Source: an uncultured eubacterium 1-6
Lineage (GTDB): Bacteria; Bacillota; Clostridia; Lachnospirales; Lachnospiraceae
DNA length: 64,000 bases
Direction of reading: 5' to 3'
Assembly: GCA_903789595.1 (NCBI GenBank)
Contig: CAIFEZ010000006.1
Coordinates: 67,509 to 131,508 of the forward strand
The translations under genes were made by a program, and so were the position numbers. Positions 7,913-17,710 of the stretch are shown in pieces. Positions within the stretch are counted from its first letter, which is position 1, and each line of letters begins with the position of its first letter. Below the pieces are notes generated by a model. That model worked only from the letters and a program-made list of their open reading frames with translations. It did no database searches and had not been told where the DNA came from.

Positions 7913-10489
7913 ATGAAAAGTTATCTGGTGATACCTTCGTATGATACGGTGATACTTCCTGACGTCGATTATCAGCTCGGCGTGGAGGAACTGAACGAAG
8001 AGGAAAAAAGCCGTATCAAGATAGATGACAATAAGGTACTGATTGTACCGATGAAAGAAGCAAAGAACAAGATGGATCTGACCATGAGCGATGTCTATGG
8101 TCTGGGTGTCCTGGCGGATGTTCTGGATATCAATTCGACGAAAATCGGACTCAGGGTGCACGCCAGGACACGGGAGAAGGTGGAAATCACCAGTCTCTCC
8201 GGAAACGGCGATATCCTGGAGGCGACCTTTGAGCCGAAGGACGAGGTTCTGGACATCACCCTGAAGGGCGAGAAGGATCTTCTGGATACGCTGAAAAAGG
8301 ACATCACGGAGCTTACCACCCATTTTCAGGGCGGACAGATGGCCGCCGGCTATGTGGAGAGATGCAAGACCATCAATGAACTGGGAGCGATGTTCTGCCA
8401 GTTCCTTGATATGAGTCCGGATGAAAAATACGCGCTTCTGGAGACAGACTCAATGAAACAGAGAGGACTTCTGATCGAGGAGGCGCTGAAGCGGTTCAAG
8501 GGCACCGTCGACATGCAGGAGGCCCTGAACGAGAGATACAACGCGACGGAAGGCAATTTTTACAAGAAGGCCGCCATCGAGAAGCAGATCGGACTTCTGC
8601 AGAAGGAACTGGACGATATGGATCCGGACGCAGCTGAGGAAGAGAACGACTACCGGAAGAAGATCGAGGAGTCGGGAATGCCCGCCGAGGCGAGAAAAGA
8701 GGTCGACCGGGTTCTGAAGCGCTACATGGAGATGCAGCCGAACGATCCCGACCGCGCTTCTTCCGAGAACTACCTGGATTTTGTGACTTCTCTGAAGTGG
8801 AAGCCGGATGAGCTCCCGAAGGTTGATCTGAAGGAGGCCAGGAGGATTCTGGACAAGGATCACTACGGTCTGGACAAGGTAAAGGAGAGGATTCTGCAGC
8901 AGCTGGCAGTCATGGCGCTGAAGAACCGGCAGGAAGGGTCCATCCTGCTTCTGGTCGGCGCACCCGGAACGGGCAAGACCAGCATGGGCAAGAGCATCGC
9001 CGAGGCGCTGGGCCGAAAGTATGTCCGGATCAGTCTGGGCGGCGTGAGAGACGAGGCGGAGATCCGCGGCCACCGCAGGACCTATGTGGGAGCAATGCCC
9101 GGACGCATCATGGAGGGCATCAAGCGTTCCGGCGCAATGAATCCGGTCGTGGTGCTCGATGAGGTTGACAAGCTGACCGAAGGCGGATTCAGCGGAGACC
9201 CGTCAAGCGCGCTGCTAGAGGTGCTGGATCCGGAGCAGAACAATACCTTTGTGGATCACTACATGAATATCCCATATGATCTCTCCAATGTATTTTTCAT
9301 CTGCACGGCAAACAGCTGGGACACCATTCCGCAGCCGCTGCTTGACCGTATGGAGGTGATCCAGCTTTCCGGATACACGCCTTACGAGAAGGAACAGATT
9401 GCGAAAAAGCATCTTCTGCCGAGGGCAATGGAGGATACCGGCCTGACACGGAAGGATATCAGCGTGACCGACGGCGCGATCCGGAGAATTGTGTCGGAGT
9501 ACACCAGCGAGGCGGGGGTCCGCGGTCTGAAGAAACAGCTGGACAAGCTCTGCAGAGTAGTTGCCGCAAAGCTCGTGGAGCAGCGGATGGAAGAAGAAAA
9601 AGCCGGGGATTCGGCTGAAACGGCGAAGAAATCCGAATCTTCAGACGAGGCGGAGAAAAACTCCGGTGCAGCATCTGAGGCGGAGGCAGATTCCGCTGCT
9701 GCGGCAGAAGCACTGCGGACACCTGAAAACGACGCTGCAGCGGACAGCTCCGGCGTCGTGCAGGAGAAGGCAGAAAAGGCTGAAAAGAAGAAATCGAAGA
9801 AGATTACCGTAAAGGAAAAGGATGTGCCGGAATACCTCGGGAACAAGGGAATCCTTCATGACCGCGTGCAGAAGCACAATCCGGCCGGAATCGTGACCGG
9901 ACTTGCATGGACACAGGCCGGCGGCGAGATTCTGTTTATCGAATCGACCGCGATGCGGGGCAGCGGACAGATCAAGCTCACCGGACAATTGGGCGATGTC
10001 ATGAAGGAGTCGGCATCAATTGCGGCCAGCCTTCTGAAGTCCTACTATATCAACAGCGACCTGAATTTCAGGGAGAGGGATATTCATATCCACGTACCGG
10101 AGGGCGCGGTGCCGAAGGACGGACCTTCCGCCGGCATCACCATGTTCACCGCGCTGACATCGCTGGTCAACAACAAACCGGTACCCTCGGATCTCGCGAT
10201 GACGGGTGAGATTTCCCTGCGGGGTCAGGTTCTTCCGATCGGCGGACTTCCGGAGAAGCTGATGGCGGCGCAGAGAGCCGGTGTGAAGAAGGTGCTGATC
10301 CCGAAGGACAATGAGAGGGATCTCGAGGATGTGCCGAAGGAGGTCAGGGACCATCTGACCATCGTTCCGGTGGAAAATGTACGCCAGGCGATCCGGGAGG
10401 CGATCGGCATCGAGCTTCCGAAGCCTGCGCAGAACCTGTTTGAGCGGATGAAGGGCGACGAAGCGGACGAGGCAGCGGATAAAAAGTAA
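7913..10489 (+). CDS. lon: ATP-dependent protease Lon
   Basis: 858 residues. N-terminal substrate domain (about 1-200), coiled helical region, AAA+ domain with Walker A GAPGTGKT (349-356) and Walker [10 protein letters not shown], then the S16 protease domain with the Ser739-Lys782 dyad ([15 protein letters not shown]). Between the AAA+ and protease domains, about residues 557-633 form an Ala/Glu/Ser/Lys-rich low-complexity insert that most Lon proteins lack. ATG 7913 is chosen over an upstream TTG because GAGGAACGAG precedes it. It degrades misfolded and regulatory proteins in the cytoplasm. Confidence 0.95.
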   Translation: MKSYLVIPSYDTVILPDVDYQLGVEELNEEEKSRIKIDDNKVLIVPMKEAKNKMDLTMSDVYGLGVLADVLDINSTKIGLRVHARTREKVEITSLSGNGDILEATFEPKDEVLDITLKGEKDLLDTLKKDITELTTHFQGGQMAAGYVERCKTINELGAMFCQFLDMSPDEKYALLETDSMKQRGLLIEEALKRFKGTVDMQEALNERYNATEGNFYKKAAIEKQIGLLQKELDDMDPDAAEEENDYRKKIEESGMPAEARKEVDRVLKRYMEMQPNDPDRASSENYLDFVTSLKWKPDELPKVDLKEARRILDKDHYGLDKVKERILQQLAVMALKNRQEGSILLLVGAPGTGKTSMGKSIAEALGRKYVRISLGGVRDEAEIRGHRRTYVGAMPGRIMEGIKRSGAMNPVVVLDEVDKLTEGGFSGDPSSALLEVLDPEQNNTFVDHYMNIPYDLSNVFFICTANSWDTIPQPLLDRMEVIQLSGYTPYEKEQIAKKHLLPRAMEDTGLTRKDISVTDGAIRRIVSEYTSEAGVRGLKKQLDKLCRVVAAKLVEQRMEEEKAGDSAETAKKSESSDEAEKNSGAASEAEADSAAAAEALRTPENDAAADSSGVVQEKAEKAEKKKSKKITVKEKDVPEYLGNKGILHDRVQKHNPAGIVTGLAWTQAGGEILFIESTAMRGSGQIKLTGQLGDVMKESASIAASLLKSYYINSDLNFRERDIHIHVPEGAVPKDGPSAGITMFTALTSLVNNKPVPSDLAMTGEISLRGQVLPIGGLPEKLMAAQRAGVKKVLIPKDNERDLEDVPKEVRDHLTIVPVENVRQAIREAIGIELPKPAQNLFERMKGDEADEAADKK

Positions 10490-10574
10490 TGGTTATGTTC
10501 GCGGTATATCTGATGCGACAGGATGGATGGACTGCATAATAGAGCGGTGAAGATTTGAGAAAGCAGGAGTCGGA

Positions 10575-11288
10575 ATGGAGGAGTACAGAATCCGGAGAAT
10601 CGCGGTAATCTCCTCGGAATTCCCGAGTAAATTCGGGATTCCGAGGCAGAGCGGGCTCGCGGATACAAAGGCGGAAATCATTTTTGATCCGGAATACGCC
10701 TCGCCGGAGGCGGTCCGAGGGCTGGAGAAGTTCAATTATCTGTGGCTGATCTGGCAGTTTTCGGAGAACGCAGACACCGGCTGGCATCCCACGGTGCGTC
10801 CGCCCAGACTAGGAGGAAACACAAGGGTGGGAGTCTTTGCAACCCGGTCCCCGTTCCGCCCGAATGCGCTCGGACTGTCCTCCGTGAAGCTGGAGTCAGT
10901 CGAAGAACGCGAAGGAATCGGTCCGGTTCTTCATGTCAGCGGAGCGGATCTGATGGACGGTACGCCGATTTTCGATATCAAGCCATATATTCCGTATGCG
11001 GATATCCATGAGGACGCGCTGGAAGGATTCACCGGCGGGACGAAGGATTACCGGCTGGAGGTTAAGCTGGGAGAGGATCTCCTCGCAGACAGCGGTTTTC
11101 CGAAGGAGAAGATGGAATCCCTCCGACAGGTGCTGGCGCAGGATCCGCGGCCGTCCTATCAGAACAATCCGGAAAGAGTATACGGAATGGAATTCGCCGG
11201 ATACGAGATCCGTTTCAGGGTCCGAGAAGGTGTTCTGGAAGTGATGGATGCCGCAAAAAGCGGCGCGTCCAAAAATAAAGAGAAATAA
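10575..11288 (+). CDS. trmO: tRNA (t6A37) N6-methyltransferase TrmO
   Basis: 237 residues, TsaA/YaeB/TrmO family, which uses SAM to methylate N6-threonylcarbamoyladenosine at position 37 of some tRNAs. Family marks are FGIPRQSGLA, the central HPTVRPPRLGGN..GVFATRSPFRPNALGLSSVKL block and GADLMDGTPI.DIKPYIPY. ATG 10575 follows a weak purine-rich AGGAG. It lies 85 nt after lon and ends at a strong terminator. Confidence 0.9.
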   Translation: MEEYRIRRIAVISSEFPSKFGIPRQSGLADTKAEIIFDPEYASPEAVRGLEKFNYLWLIWQFSENADTGWHPTVRPPRLGGNTRVGVFATRSPFRPNALGLSSVKLESVEEREGIGPVLHVSGADLMDGTPIFDIKPYIPYADIHEDALEGFTGGTKDYRLEVKLGEDLLADSGFPKEKMESLRQVLAQDPRPSYQNNPERVYGMEFAGYEIRFRVREGVLEVMDAAKSGASKNKEK

Positions 11289-11300
11289 AGAGGAATGGAG

Positions 11301-11350
11301 CGGTACAGCCGTTCCGGGATTGATTGCCCGGAGCAGCTGTACCGTTTTCT
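11301..11350 (+). terminator. Terminator of trmO
   Basis: CGGTACAGC (11301-11309) pairs with GCTGTACCG (11336-11344), with an inner TCCGGG/CCCGGA stem, followed by TTTTCTT. Confidence 0.85.
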
Positions 11351-11412
11351 TACGCGAGCGTCAGGATAGCGAGATAAAACTCGCGCAGCGCGTTTTATCT
11401 CGTTTACGCGCA
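11350..11412. repeat. Dispersed palindromic repeat, copy 1
   Basis: Contains CGAGATAAAAC (11370-11380) facing TTTTATCTCG, with CGCG pairs at the centre, bounded by TTACGCGA and TTTACGCG. The same block recurs at 13036-13092. It sits directly after a terminator, as many REP-type elements do. Confidence 0.75.
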
Positions 11413-11589
11413 AAAAAAAAAACATTCGGCCACGATGTGACCGGGGCGGGTTTGTAAATTTGCAGGGCTTGTTAACTGCACCGGCAGGCGCCGCAATTTG
11501 AGAATCATGCCCGTGAAGCCTTCTCTATGACGGTGTGTATTTTTATATGACGGTGCGTATATAAAATTAATTTAAAAACGAAGGAAATG

Positions 11590-11626
11590 TTAACATTGCG
11601 CACAACCAATTTAAACAGTGTTAACG
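11590..11626 (+). promoter_or_regulatory. Pho-box-like repeats upstream of pstS
   Basis: TTAACA (11590), TTAAACA (11611) and TTAACG (11621) are spaced roughly by turns of 10-11 bp, like PhoP/PhoB recognition repeats. The phoP-phoR pair lies a few genes downstream, so phosphate-starvation induction of pstS is likely. Confidence 0.55.
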
Positions 11627-11779
11627 TATGACCGGTTACGCTGTTTACATACCGCATGGCATGATAGGAACTGCATTGAGTGCATGGGACATTTCAATGC
11701 AGAAGAAATTGGAATTACTTCCGGAGAAGAAAACATCCGGAAAGTCGCAAACATCCATGAAGGAAGAAGGAGAATGACA

Positions 11780-12754
11780 ATGAAACGTAAAACCATGACA
11801 TTAGTTCTTGCGGGAATTCTTGGCGCATCTCTGCTGGCAGCCGGCTGCGGAAGCTCTTCCGCATCATCGGAGCAGAGCAGCACAGACGCATCTTCAGAGG
11901 CATCATCCGCTGAAACCACAGAGGCGGCATCGTCAGACAGCGCTGCTTCTGCAGAAACCACAGTTGCGGCATCCTCCGGAGACGAGGCATCCGCTACAGC
12001 GTCCTCTGACCTGTCCGGAACAGTCGGCACAGACGGATCCACATCTATGGAGAAGGTAATCAGCTATCTGAGCGAGTCCTTCATGGAAGAGTATCCGAAT
12101 GTTGAGGTTACCTACAATCCGACCGGTTCCAGCTCGGGTATTCAGGCGGCTACAGAGGGAAGCACCGATCTCGGACTTGCGAGCCGTGACCTGAAGGATG
12201 ACGAGAAGGACGGACTTACTCAGACAACCATCGCAATCGACGGCATCGCGATGATCGTAAACCCGGACAATAAGGTTGCGGATCTTTCCCTGGATCAGAT
12301 CAAGCAGATCTACACAGGCCAGATTACAAACTGGAAGGATGTCGGCGGCGATGACGCTGAGATCGTCTGCATCGGACGTGAAGCAGGTTCCGGTACAAGA
12401 GACGGATTTGAGACCATCACAGACACCAAGGATCAGTGCAAGCTTTCTCAGGAGCTGACTTCCACAGGAGATGTCATCCAGACCGTAGCAGGAAACCCGA
12501 ACGCCATCGGCTATGCTTCCATGGCAGATCTGAACGATACTGTTAAGACCCTGACCGTGGGCGGAGTTGCCTGCACCGAGGATACCATTCTCGACGGAAC
12601 CTATCAGATTCAGCGTAACTTCAACGTGATCACCAATAACAGCAAGGAGCTGAGCCCGCAGGCACAGGCATTCTTTGATTACATCACAAGCGATGCGGCT
12701 GCTGATCTGATTTCCAAGGCAGGAGCAGTTCCGGTATCCAAGGCAAGTAAGTAA
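11780..12754 (+). CDS. pstS: Phosphate ABC transporter substrate-binding lipoprotein
   Basis: 324 residues. Lipoprotein signal with lipobox LLAAGC, then a Ser/Ala/Glu/Thr-rich tether of about 55 residues, then the phosphate-binding domain: GTDGSTSMEKVI, the GSSSGIQAATEG anion loop, and GREAGSGTRDGFE. It binds inorganic phosphate outside the membrane for PstCA. Start 11780 follows GAAGGAG at good spacing. The 430-bp gap to pstC holds a terminator-like hairpin, which fits more PstS than membrane subunits being made. Confidence 0.95.
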   Translation: MKRKTMTLVLAGILGASLLAAGCGSSSASSEQSSTDASSEASSAETTEAASSDSAASAETTVAASSGDEASATASSDLSGTVGTDGSTSMEKVISYLSESFMEEYPNVEVTYNPTGSSSGIQAATEGSTDLGLASRDLKDDEKDGLTQTTIAIDGIAMIVNPDNKVADLSLDQIKQIYTGQITNWKDVGGDDAEIVCIGREAGSGTRDGFETITDTKDQCKLSQELTSTGDVIQTVAGNPNAIGYASMADLNDTVKTLTVGGVACTEDTILDGTYQIQRNFNVITNNSKELSPQAQAFFDYITSDAAADLISKAGAVPVSKASK

Positions 12755-12940
12755 ACATTCGTACGACGGAATGTACTGCAGGCTGTATCCTCTGCGAACT
12801 GGAATCGCAGAACAGCGGAATCGCAAAATTACAGAATTGAAAAGTAACAGGCATCTGCTTACGATGTGCTGAGCAGTTACAGCTAACAGAATTACGAAAT
12901 ATCAGAATTATTACAGCGTGACATAAAGCGGCAGAATCTG

Positions 12941-12990
12941 AATTCTTACAGGTCCGATACCGGGAGGACGGACTTGTAAGAATTTATTTA
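12941..12990 (+). terminator. Terminator or attenuator between pstS and pstC
   Basis: A 16-bp stem (12941-12956 with 12969-12984, one G-T pair) followed by TATTTA. Partial termination here would lower expression of pstC onward. Confidence 0.7.
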
Positions 12991-13092
12991 CGCGAACAGT
13001 GAGCCGCAGCCGAATGCGAAGTATTCGTGTGCGGCGAGCGTCGCGATAGCGAGATAAAACCCGCGAAGCGCGTTTTATCTCGTTTACGCGAA
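12989..13092. repeat. Dispersed palindromic repeat, copy 2 (longest)
   Basis: The left half (12989-13035) contains ACAGTGAGCCGC and GCGAAGTATTCGTG; the right half (13036-13092) matches copy 1, with the CGAGATAAAAC palindrome at 13050-13082. It is bounded on both sides by TTTACGCGAACA-like sequence. Copy 3 (19413-19470) matches only the left half. Confidence 0.8.
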
Positions 13093-13184
13093 CACTCATC
13101 ACTTTGCAGCAGGTATTTCGTTCTGAAAAATATATCGTGTTATACCGAGTTTCAGCATGATCTGAAAGATCAGGGAAAGGCAAT

Positions 13185-14168
13185 ATGCAGATATCATCAA
13201 CGACAGAATCAAAGCAAAAAAAAGAATCCGGAAAGAGACTGGCATCCGGAGACGGAGAAACTACATTTTACAGTGTGACAGGTCCATCGCTGTCTGAGAA
13301 AAAGCAGAAGAGAAAAAATATCGCCGAAAGAGTGATGGGCGGCATCTTCTTTGTATGCGGAATGATTGCGATCGCATTCGTTCTGTTCATCACTATTTTT
13401 CTGGTCACCTCCGGCGTTCCTGCGATCGGGAAGATCGGAATCACGGACTTCCTGTTCGGCTCGGTATGGGCGTCCACAGCCGCTGAACCGAAGTTCGGAA
13501 TCCTTCCCTTCATTCTGACATCTGTATACGGAACTATCGGAGCAATCATCATTGCCGTCCCGATCGGACTTCTGTGTGCCATTTTTCTGGCAAAGATGGC
13601 AACGAATAAGATTGCGTCGCTGATCCGGGCGGCCGTAGAGCTGCTGGCAGGAATCCCTTCTGTTGTCTATGGTCTGGTAGGTATGATTGTAATTGTGCCG
13701 ATGATCCGCAATGTCTTCAATCTTTCGGACGGCGCAAACCTTCTGTCTGCAATCATCGTTCTGTCAGTCATGGTACTGCCGAACGTCATCAGCGTATCGG
13801 AAACCGCACTTCTGGCTGTGCCTAAGGAATATGAGGAGGCAAGTCTTGCCCTTGGTGCGACATGGACGGAAACGGTATTCAAGGTATCCGTTCCTGCGGC
13901 CTCAAGTGGAATTGCTTCCGCAGTCGTCCTCGGCGTCGGCCGTGCGATCGGAGAGGCAATGGCGGTTATGATGGTATCCGGAAACGTGGCAAATATGCCG
14001 GGACTGTTCAAGAGTGTCCGCTTCCTGACGACTGCAATCGCGAGTGAGATGTCCTATTGCTCAGGACTTCAGAGACAGGCACTGTTCTCCATCGCATTGG
14101 TACTGTTCATTTTCATTATGATCATCACACTGCTCCTGAACTTTGTATTTAAGAGCAAAAAAGAGTGA
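13185..14168 (+). CDS. pstC: Phosphate ABC transporter permease PstC
   Basis: 327 residues, with about six membrane helices after a 45-residue hydrophilic start. The cytoplasmic permease loop with the EAA-type motif EEASLALGATWTETVFKVSVP couples to PstB; GIPSVVYGLVG is a PstC/PstA signature. It transports phosphate with PstA. ATG 13185 follows GGGAAAGG. The next gene starts 14 nt after the stop. Confidence 0.95.
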   Translation: MQISSTTESKQKKESGKRLASGDGETTFYSVTGPSLSEKKQKRKNIAERVMGGIFFVCGMIAIAFVLFITIFLVTSGVPAIGKIGITDFLFGSVWASTAAEPKFGILPFILTSVYGTIGAIIIAVPIGLLCAIFLAKMATNKIASLIRAAVELLAGIPSVVYGLVGMIVIVPMIRNVFNLSDGANLLSAIIVLSVMVLPNVISVSETALLAVPKEYEEASLALGATWTETVFKVSVPAASSGIASAVVLGVGRAIGEAMAVMMVSGNVANMPGLFKSVRFLTTAIASEMSYCSGLQRQALFSIALVLFIFIMIITLLLNFVFKSKKE

Positions 14169-14182
14169 CAGAAGGTAAGGCT

Positions 14183-15046
14183 ATGCACGAGAAAATATCA
14201 TTATCCAGAAGAGTTAAAATTAAAGTTATCAATATCCTGATGTATATTTCGTTCGTATTGATTCTTGCACTGGTAGCAGGCCTGATCGGATACATTCTAT
14301 ACCGCGGACTTCCGAATATCAGCTGGAAATTCCTGAGCTCCAAGCCCAGTCTTCTGAAGGGCGTCATCGGAATCCTGCCGAACATTCTGAATACCGTATA
14401 CATCGTGCTGATCACACTGGTCATCGTGCTTCCTCTCGGCGTCGGAACGGCGGTTTACCTGAACGAGTATGCGACAAACCGCAAGCTGGTATCGGTCATT
14501 GAGTTCGCTTCGGAGACCCTTGCGGGAATTCCGTCAATCATCTACGGACTTGCCGGCATGCTGATCTTCGTGCAGTTCTGTTCCATCGGAACGAGCCTTC
14601 TCGCCGGATCTCTGACTCTGGTCATCATGACGCTTCCGACTATCGTCAGAACCACGCAGGAAAGTCTGAAGACGGTCCCGGACAGCTACCGGGAAGGCAG
14701 TCTTGCTCTCGGGTCCGGAAAATGGCATATGATCCGCACTGTTGTCCTTCCGTCCTCGATCGACGGTATCGTGACAGGATGTATTCTGGCCATCGGACGT
14801 ATTGTCGGTGAAAGTGCCGCGCTTCTGTTCACCGCGGGAATGGCGAACAACATCCTTTCTATTAAGGACGCGGTTACCCCCGGAAACGCCGGCTCCACAC
14901 TTACCGTTGCTCTATACATGTACGCGAAGGAGAGAGGAGAATTCGGAGTGGCTTTTGCCATCGCGGCAATTCTGCTGATTCTCACGCTGGTTATCAACCT
15001 TTCCGCAAAACTGGTGGCAAAGAAACTTAAGGTTAAGACCGACTGA
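14183..15046 (+). CDS. pstA: Phosphate ABC transporter permease PstA
   Basis: 287 residues from ATG 14183, which has AAGGTAAGG before it; GTG 14165 would add six residues and overlap pstC. Six membrane helices, GIPSIIYGLAG signature, and the coupling loop REGSLALGSGKWHMIRTVVLP. It is the second half of the phosphate channel with PstC. Confidence 0.95.
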   Translation: MHEKISLSRRVKIKVINILMYISFVLILALVAGLIGYILYRGLPNISWKFLSSKPSLLKGVIGILPNILNTVYIVLITLVIVLPLGVGTAVYLNEYATNRKLVSVIEFASETLAGIPSIIYGLAGMLIFVQFCSIGTSLLAGSLTLVIMTLPTIVRTTQESLKTVPDSYREGSLALGSGKWHMIRTVVLPSSIDGIVTGCILAIGRIVGESAALLFTAGMANNILSIKDAVTPGNAGSTLTVALYMYAKERGEFGVAFAIAAILLILTLVINLSAKLVAKKLKVKTD

Positions 15047-15199
15047 ACCGACTGAAGAAAGCACTGCGGCAACGACTGTTTTTCTTCCGGAAGTTTATAT
15101 GTGACTGTTAATTTTGTCCGAAAAGTGCAGAAAACCGGCGAACCGTATGTCGGCGGATGGCGGATTCGGTATTTCAGCAGATCTATGCAGGTATAAAAA

Positions 15200-15952
15200 A
15201 TGGCGAATATTATCGAAGCACATAATCTGAATCTCTGGTACGGAGATCATCAGGCCTTAAAGAATATCAGCCTGGACATTGAGGAACATAAAATCACAGC
15301 GCTGATCGGTCCATCCGGATGCGGCAAGTCCACATTTATGAAGACCCTGAACCGTATGAACGATCTGGTTCAGGGGTGCCGGATTGAAGGAGACGTCAAA
15401 CTGAACGGCGTCGATATCTACAAGGATATGGACGTAAATATCCTTCGTAAGAAGGTTGGAATGGTGTTCCAGAAGGCAAATCCTTTCCCGATGTCTATTT
15501 ACGACAACGTTGCCTACGGCCCGAGACTTCACGGTATACACAACAAAGCGGCGCTCGATGAGATCGTTGAGCGTTCCCTCAAGCAGGCGGCAATCTGGGA
15601 CGAGACAAAGGACAGGCTCAAGAAGAATGCGCTCGGCATGAGCGGCGGACAGCAGCAGAGACTGTGCATCGCCAGAGCGATCGCGGTTGAACCTGAGGTT
15701 CTTCTGATGGACGAGTCCACGAGTGCGCTGGACCCGATTTCGACAGGCAAGATCGAGGAGCTCTGCCTGGAGCTGAAGAAGAAATATACGATTGTCATGG
15801 TCACCCACAATATGCAGCAAGCGAACCGAATCTCTGATATCACGGCGTTCTTCCTTCTCGGAGAACTGATCGAATCCGGTGAAACCCAGAATATTTTCCT
15901 GAATCCGAAGAACAAGAAGACAGAGGAATACATTACAGGAAGATTCGGCTAA
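15200..15952 (+). CDS. pstB: Phosphate ABC transporter ATPase PstB
   Basis: 250 residues, the usual PstB length. Walker [11 protein letters not shown]-loop [20 protein letters not shown] (typical of PstB), signature [14 protein letters not shown], Walker B VLLMDES, and H-loop VTHNM. It drives phosphate import on the inner membrane face. The 153-bp gap from pstA has no recognised terminator, so it is probably the same transcript. Confidence 0.97.
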   Translation: MANIIEAHNLNLWYGDHQALKNISLDIEEHKITALIGPSGCGKSTFMKTLNRMNDLVQGCRIEGDVKLNGVDIYKDMDVNILRKKVGMVFQKANPFPMSIYDNVAYGPRLHGIHNKAALDEIVERSLKQAAIWDETKDRLKKNALGMSGGQQQRLCIARAIAVEPEVLLMDESTSALDPISTGKIEELCLELKKKYTIVMVTHNMQQANRISDITAFFLLGELIESGETQNIFLNPKNKKTEEYITGRFG

Positions 15953-16042
15953 TGTTCGGTGTAATCGGTCATGCTCTAAAAAACACCGCATATTTATTCA
16001 TTCGATTCGGCTCAGAGGACAGTGAAAGAGGAATACAAATAA

Positions 16043-16744
16043 ATGGCAAACAGAAAAGAATACGATGACGAACTTCGTGAAATCAATGTGCTGGTTCACG
16101 AGATGGGAAAAGAGGTAAAGAATTCCATAGACCGTATCATCCATGCTTTCTCAGATAAAGATGCAAAGCTGGCGGCTGAGGTCATGGAGCGGGATGATAT
16201 CATCGACAAGATGGAGACAGATATCGAGGAGAGATGCATCGGCATTGTGGTAAAGCAGGCACCGCTTGCCTCAGACTGGAGAAAAATCGCTTCCTACATG
16301 CGGATGATCAGTGATCTGGAAAGAATCGCGGACAACAGCAGCGATATCAGTATCTATATCCTGAAGCTGTCTAAGATGCCGGAGGTAGAGGTGCCGGCGG
16401 AGTTTCACCGGATGTTTCTCACCATGAGGGAAATGGTCGGCAACACCATCGAGAGCTTTTTTACAGGGAATATCGATCTGACGAAGGACATTTCCGCACA
16501 GGATGATATTGTGGACAAAGGCTTTGATGATATCGTTGAAAAAATCACTGCTAAGATCCAGGAGAATCCGGAAAGTACAGCACAGTATGTAAATTATCTG
16601 ATGATCGCCAAGTATATTGAGCGGATGGCGGATCATTCGGAGAACATTGCTTCCTGGGTAACGTTTATTGTCAAGGGCCAGCTGAATCTCAAATACACTG
16701 ACCGTTATCAGAAGGAGAGCCAGCAGTTCCAGTTCTATGAATAA
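16043..16744 (+). CDS. phoU: Phosphate signalling regulator PhoU
   Basis: 233 residues with two three-helix bundles. Each has the family's metal-binding E/DxxxD pattern (for example SDLERIADNSSDI and YIERMADHSENIASW). PhoU passes phosphate status from PstSCAB to the histidine kinase and represses the regulon in phosphate excess. Ribosome site GAAAGAGG; followed by a strong terminator that ends the pst operon. Confidence 0.95.
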   Translation: MANRKEYDDELREINVLVHEMGKEVKNSIDRIIHAFSDKDAKLAAEVMERDDIIDKMETDIEERCIGIVVKQAPLASDWRKIASYMRMISDLERIADNSSDISIYILKLSKMPEVEVPAEFHRMFLTMREMVGNTIESFFTGNIDLTKDISAQDDIVDKGFDDIVEKITAKIQENPESTAQYVNYLMIAKYIERMADHSENIASWVTFIVKGQLNLKYTDRYQKESQQFQFYE

Positions 16745-16797
16745 GCTTGTGCGAAGCAGATGTTAACAGGAAGGTTTGTAACCGTACAAAAAATGAA

Positions 16798-16822
16798 CCG
16801 GGAGGAAACTCCCGGCGTTTTT
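16798..16822 (+). terminator. Terminator of the pst-phoU operon
   Basis: CCGGGAG (16798-16804), GAAA tetraloop, CTCCCGG (16809-16815), then CGTTTTT. Compact and canonical. Confidence 0.92.
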
Positions 16823-16837
16823 AATGAGAAACAGCAC

Positions 16838-16906
16838 TTAACACGTAACATACAATTAACATTATAGCCCTATCGGAGTTTACATTACTTTTCGTACAAT
16901 GTAAAC
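16838..16906 (+). promoter_or_regulatory. Pho-box-like control region of phoPR
   Basis: TTAACA (16838), GTAACA (16845) and TTAACA (16856; 11 bp after the previous one) are followed by an inverted repeat GTTTACATT (16878-16886) / AATGTAAAC (16898-16906). These match TT(A/T)ACA-type Pho repeats and suggest autoregulation of phoPR. Confidence 0.55.
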
Positions 16907-17016
16907 TATTATCAGATGATGCCACTTTGTCATGATCTGATATAGGGATTTCCGACAATATGGCCCCGGTGATCGTTCCGGCGGCAGAAATCCATGGGAT
17001 GAGGAGAATACCGACA

Positions 17017-17694
17017 ATGATATACATATTGGAAGATGACGACAACATCAGGAAGCTGGTCAGCTATGCGCTTTCCAGAGAAGGCTACGAGGTCATGGGA
17101 TTTTCAGAACCGAAATCCTTCTATCATGGAATGGACGAGGCGCTGCCGGAGCTGATTCTGCTCGACATTATGCTTCCCGGAGAGGACGGACTGAGCATCC
17201 TGAAGAAAATCAGAAAGAACATCCGTACAGAAGAGATCCCTGTCATCATGCTCACGGCAAAAAGCAGTGAGTACGATAAGGCCAACGGACTTGATCTCGG
17301 CGCGGATGACTATATCGCGAAGCCGTTCGGCATCGTCGAGCTGACCTCGAGAGTACGCGCGGTGCTGCGCAGATCCGGCCGGACCAAAAAGGAACCGGAG
17401 GATGAATATCATGTCGGGAAACTTTATGTCAACTCGGACAAGCACGTCATTCAGGTTGACAATGAGGACATCTCCCTGTCATACAAGGAGTACTGTCTTC
17501 TGATGGCGCTGCTCGAGGCCAAGGGAAACGTAGTGCATAGAGAAGAGCTCCTCACAAAGGTATGGGGTGAATTTTACGGAGAATCGAGAACCCTGGATGT
17601 TCATATCCGCAAGCTGAGAGTGAAGCTTGGAGACGAGGCGGGAAAATATATCCAGACCGTGAAAGGAATCGGTTACAAGATTGAAGCGTGCTGA
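17017..17694 (+). CDS. phoP: Phosphate response regulator PhoP/PhoB
   Basis: 225 residues, OmpR/PhoB type. Receiver domain with acidic pocket EDDD (6-9), phospho-acceptor D50 (LLDIMLPG) and T/K switch (IVMLTAK-like; AKPF), then a C-terminal winged helix ending YIQTVKGIGYKIE. The upstream in-frame ATG 16960 is rejected because GAGGAG precedes 17017 and the family begins at this Met. It precedes phoR by 16 nt. DNA targets are probably the TTAACA repeats before pstS and before this gene. Confidence 0.92.
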   Translation: MIYILEDDDNIRKLVSYALSREGYEVMGFSEPKSFYHGMDEALPELILLDIMLPGEDGLSILKKIRKNIRTEEIPVIMLTAKSSEYDKANGLDLGADDYIAKPFGIVELTSRVRAVLRRSGRTKKEPEDEYHVGKLYVNSDKHVIQVDNEDISLSYKEYCLLMALLEAKGNVVHREELLTKVWGEFYGESRTLDVHIRKLRVKLGDEAGKYIQTVKGIGYKIEAC

Positions 17695-17710
17695 CGCCTG
17701 GTGAATTCAT

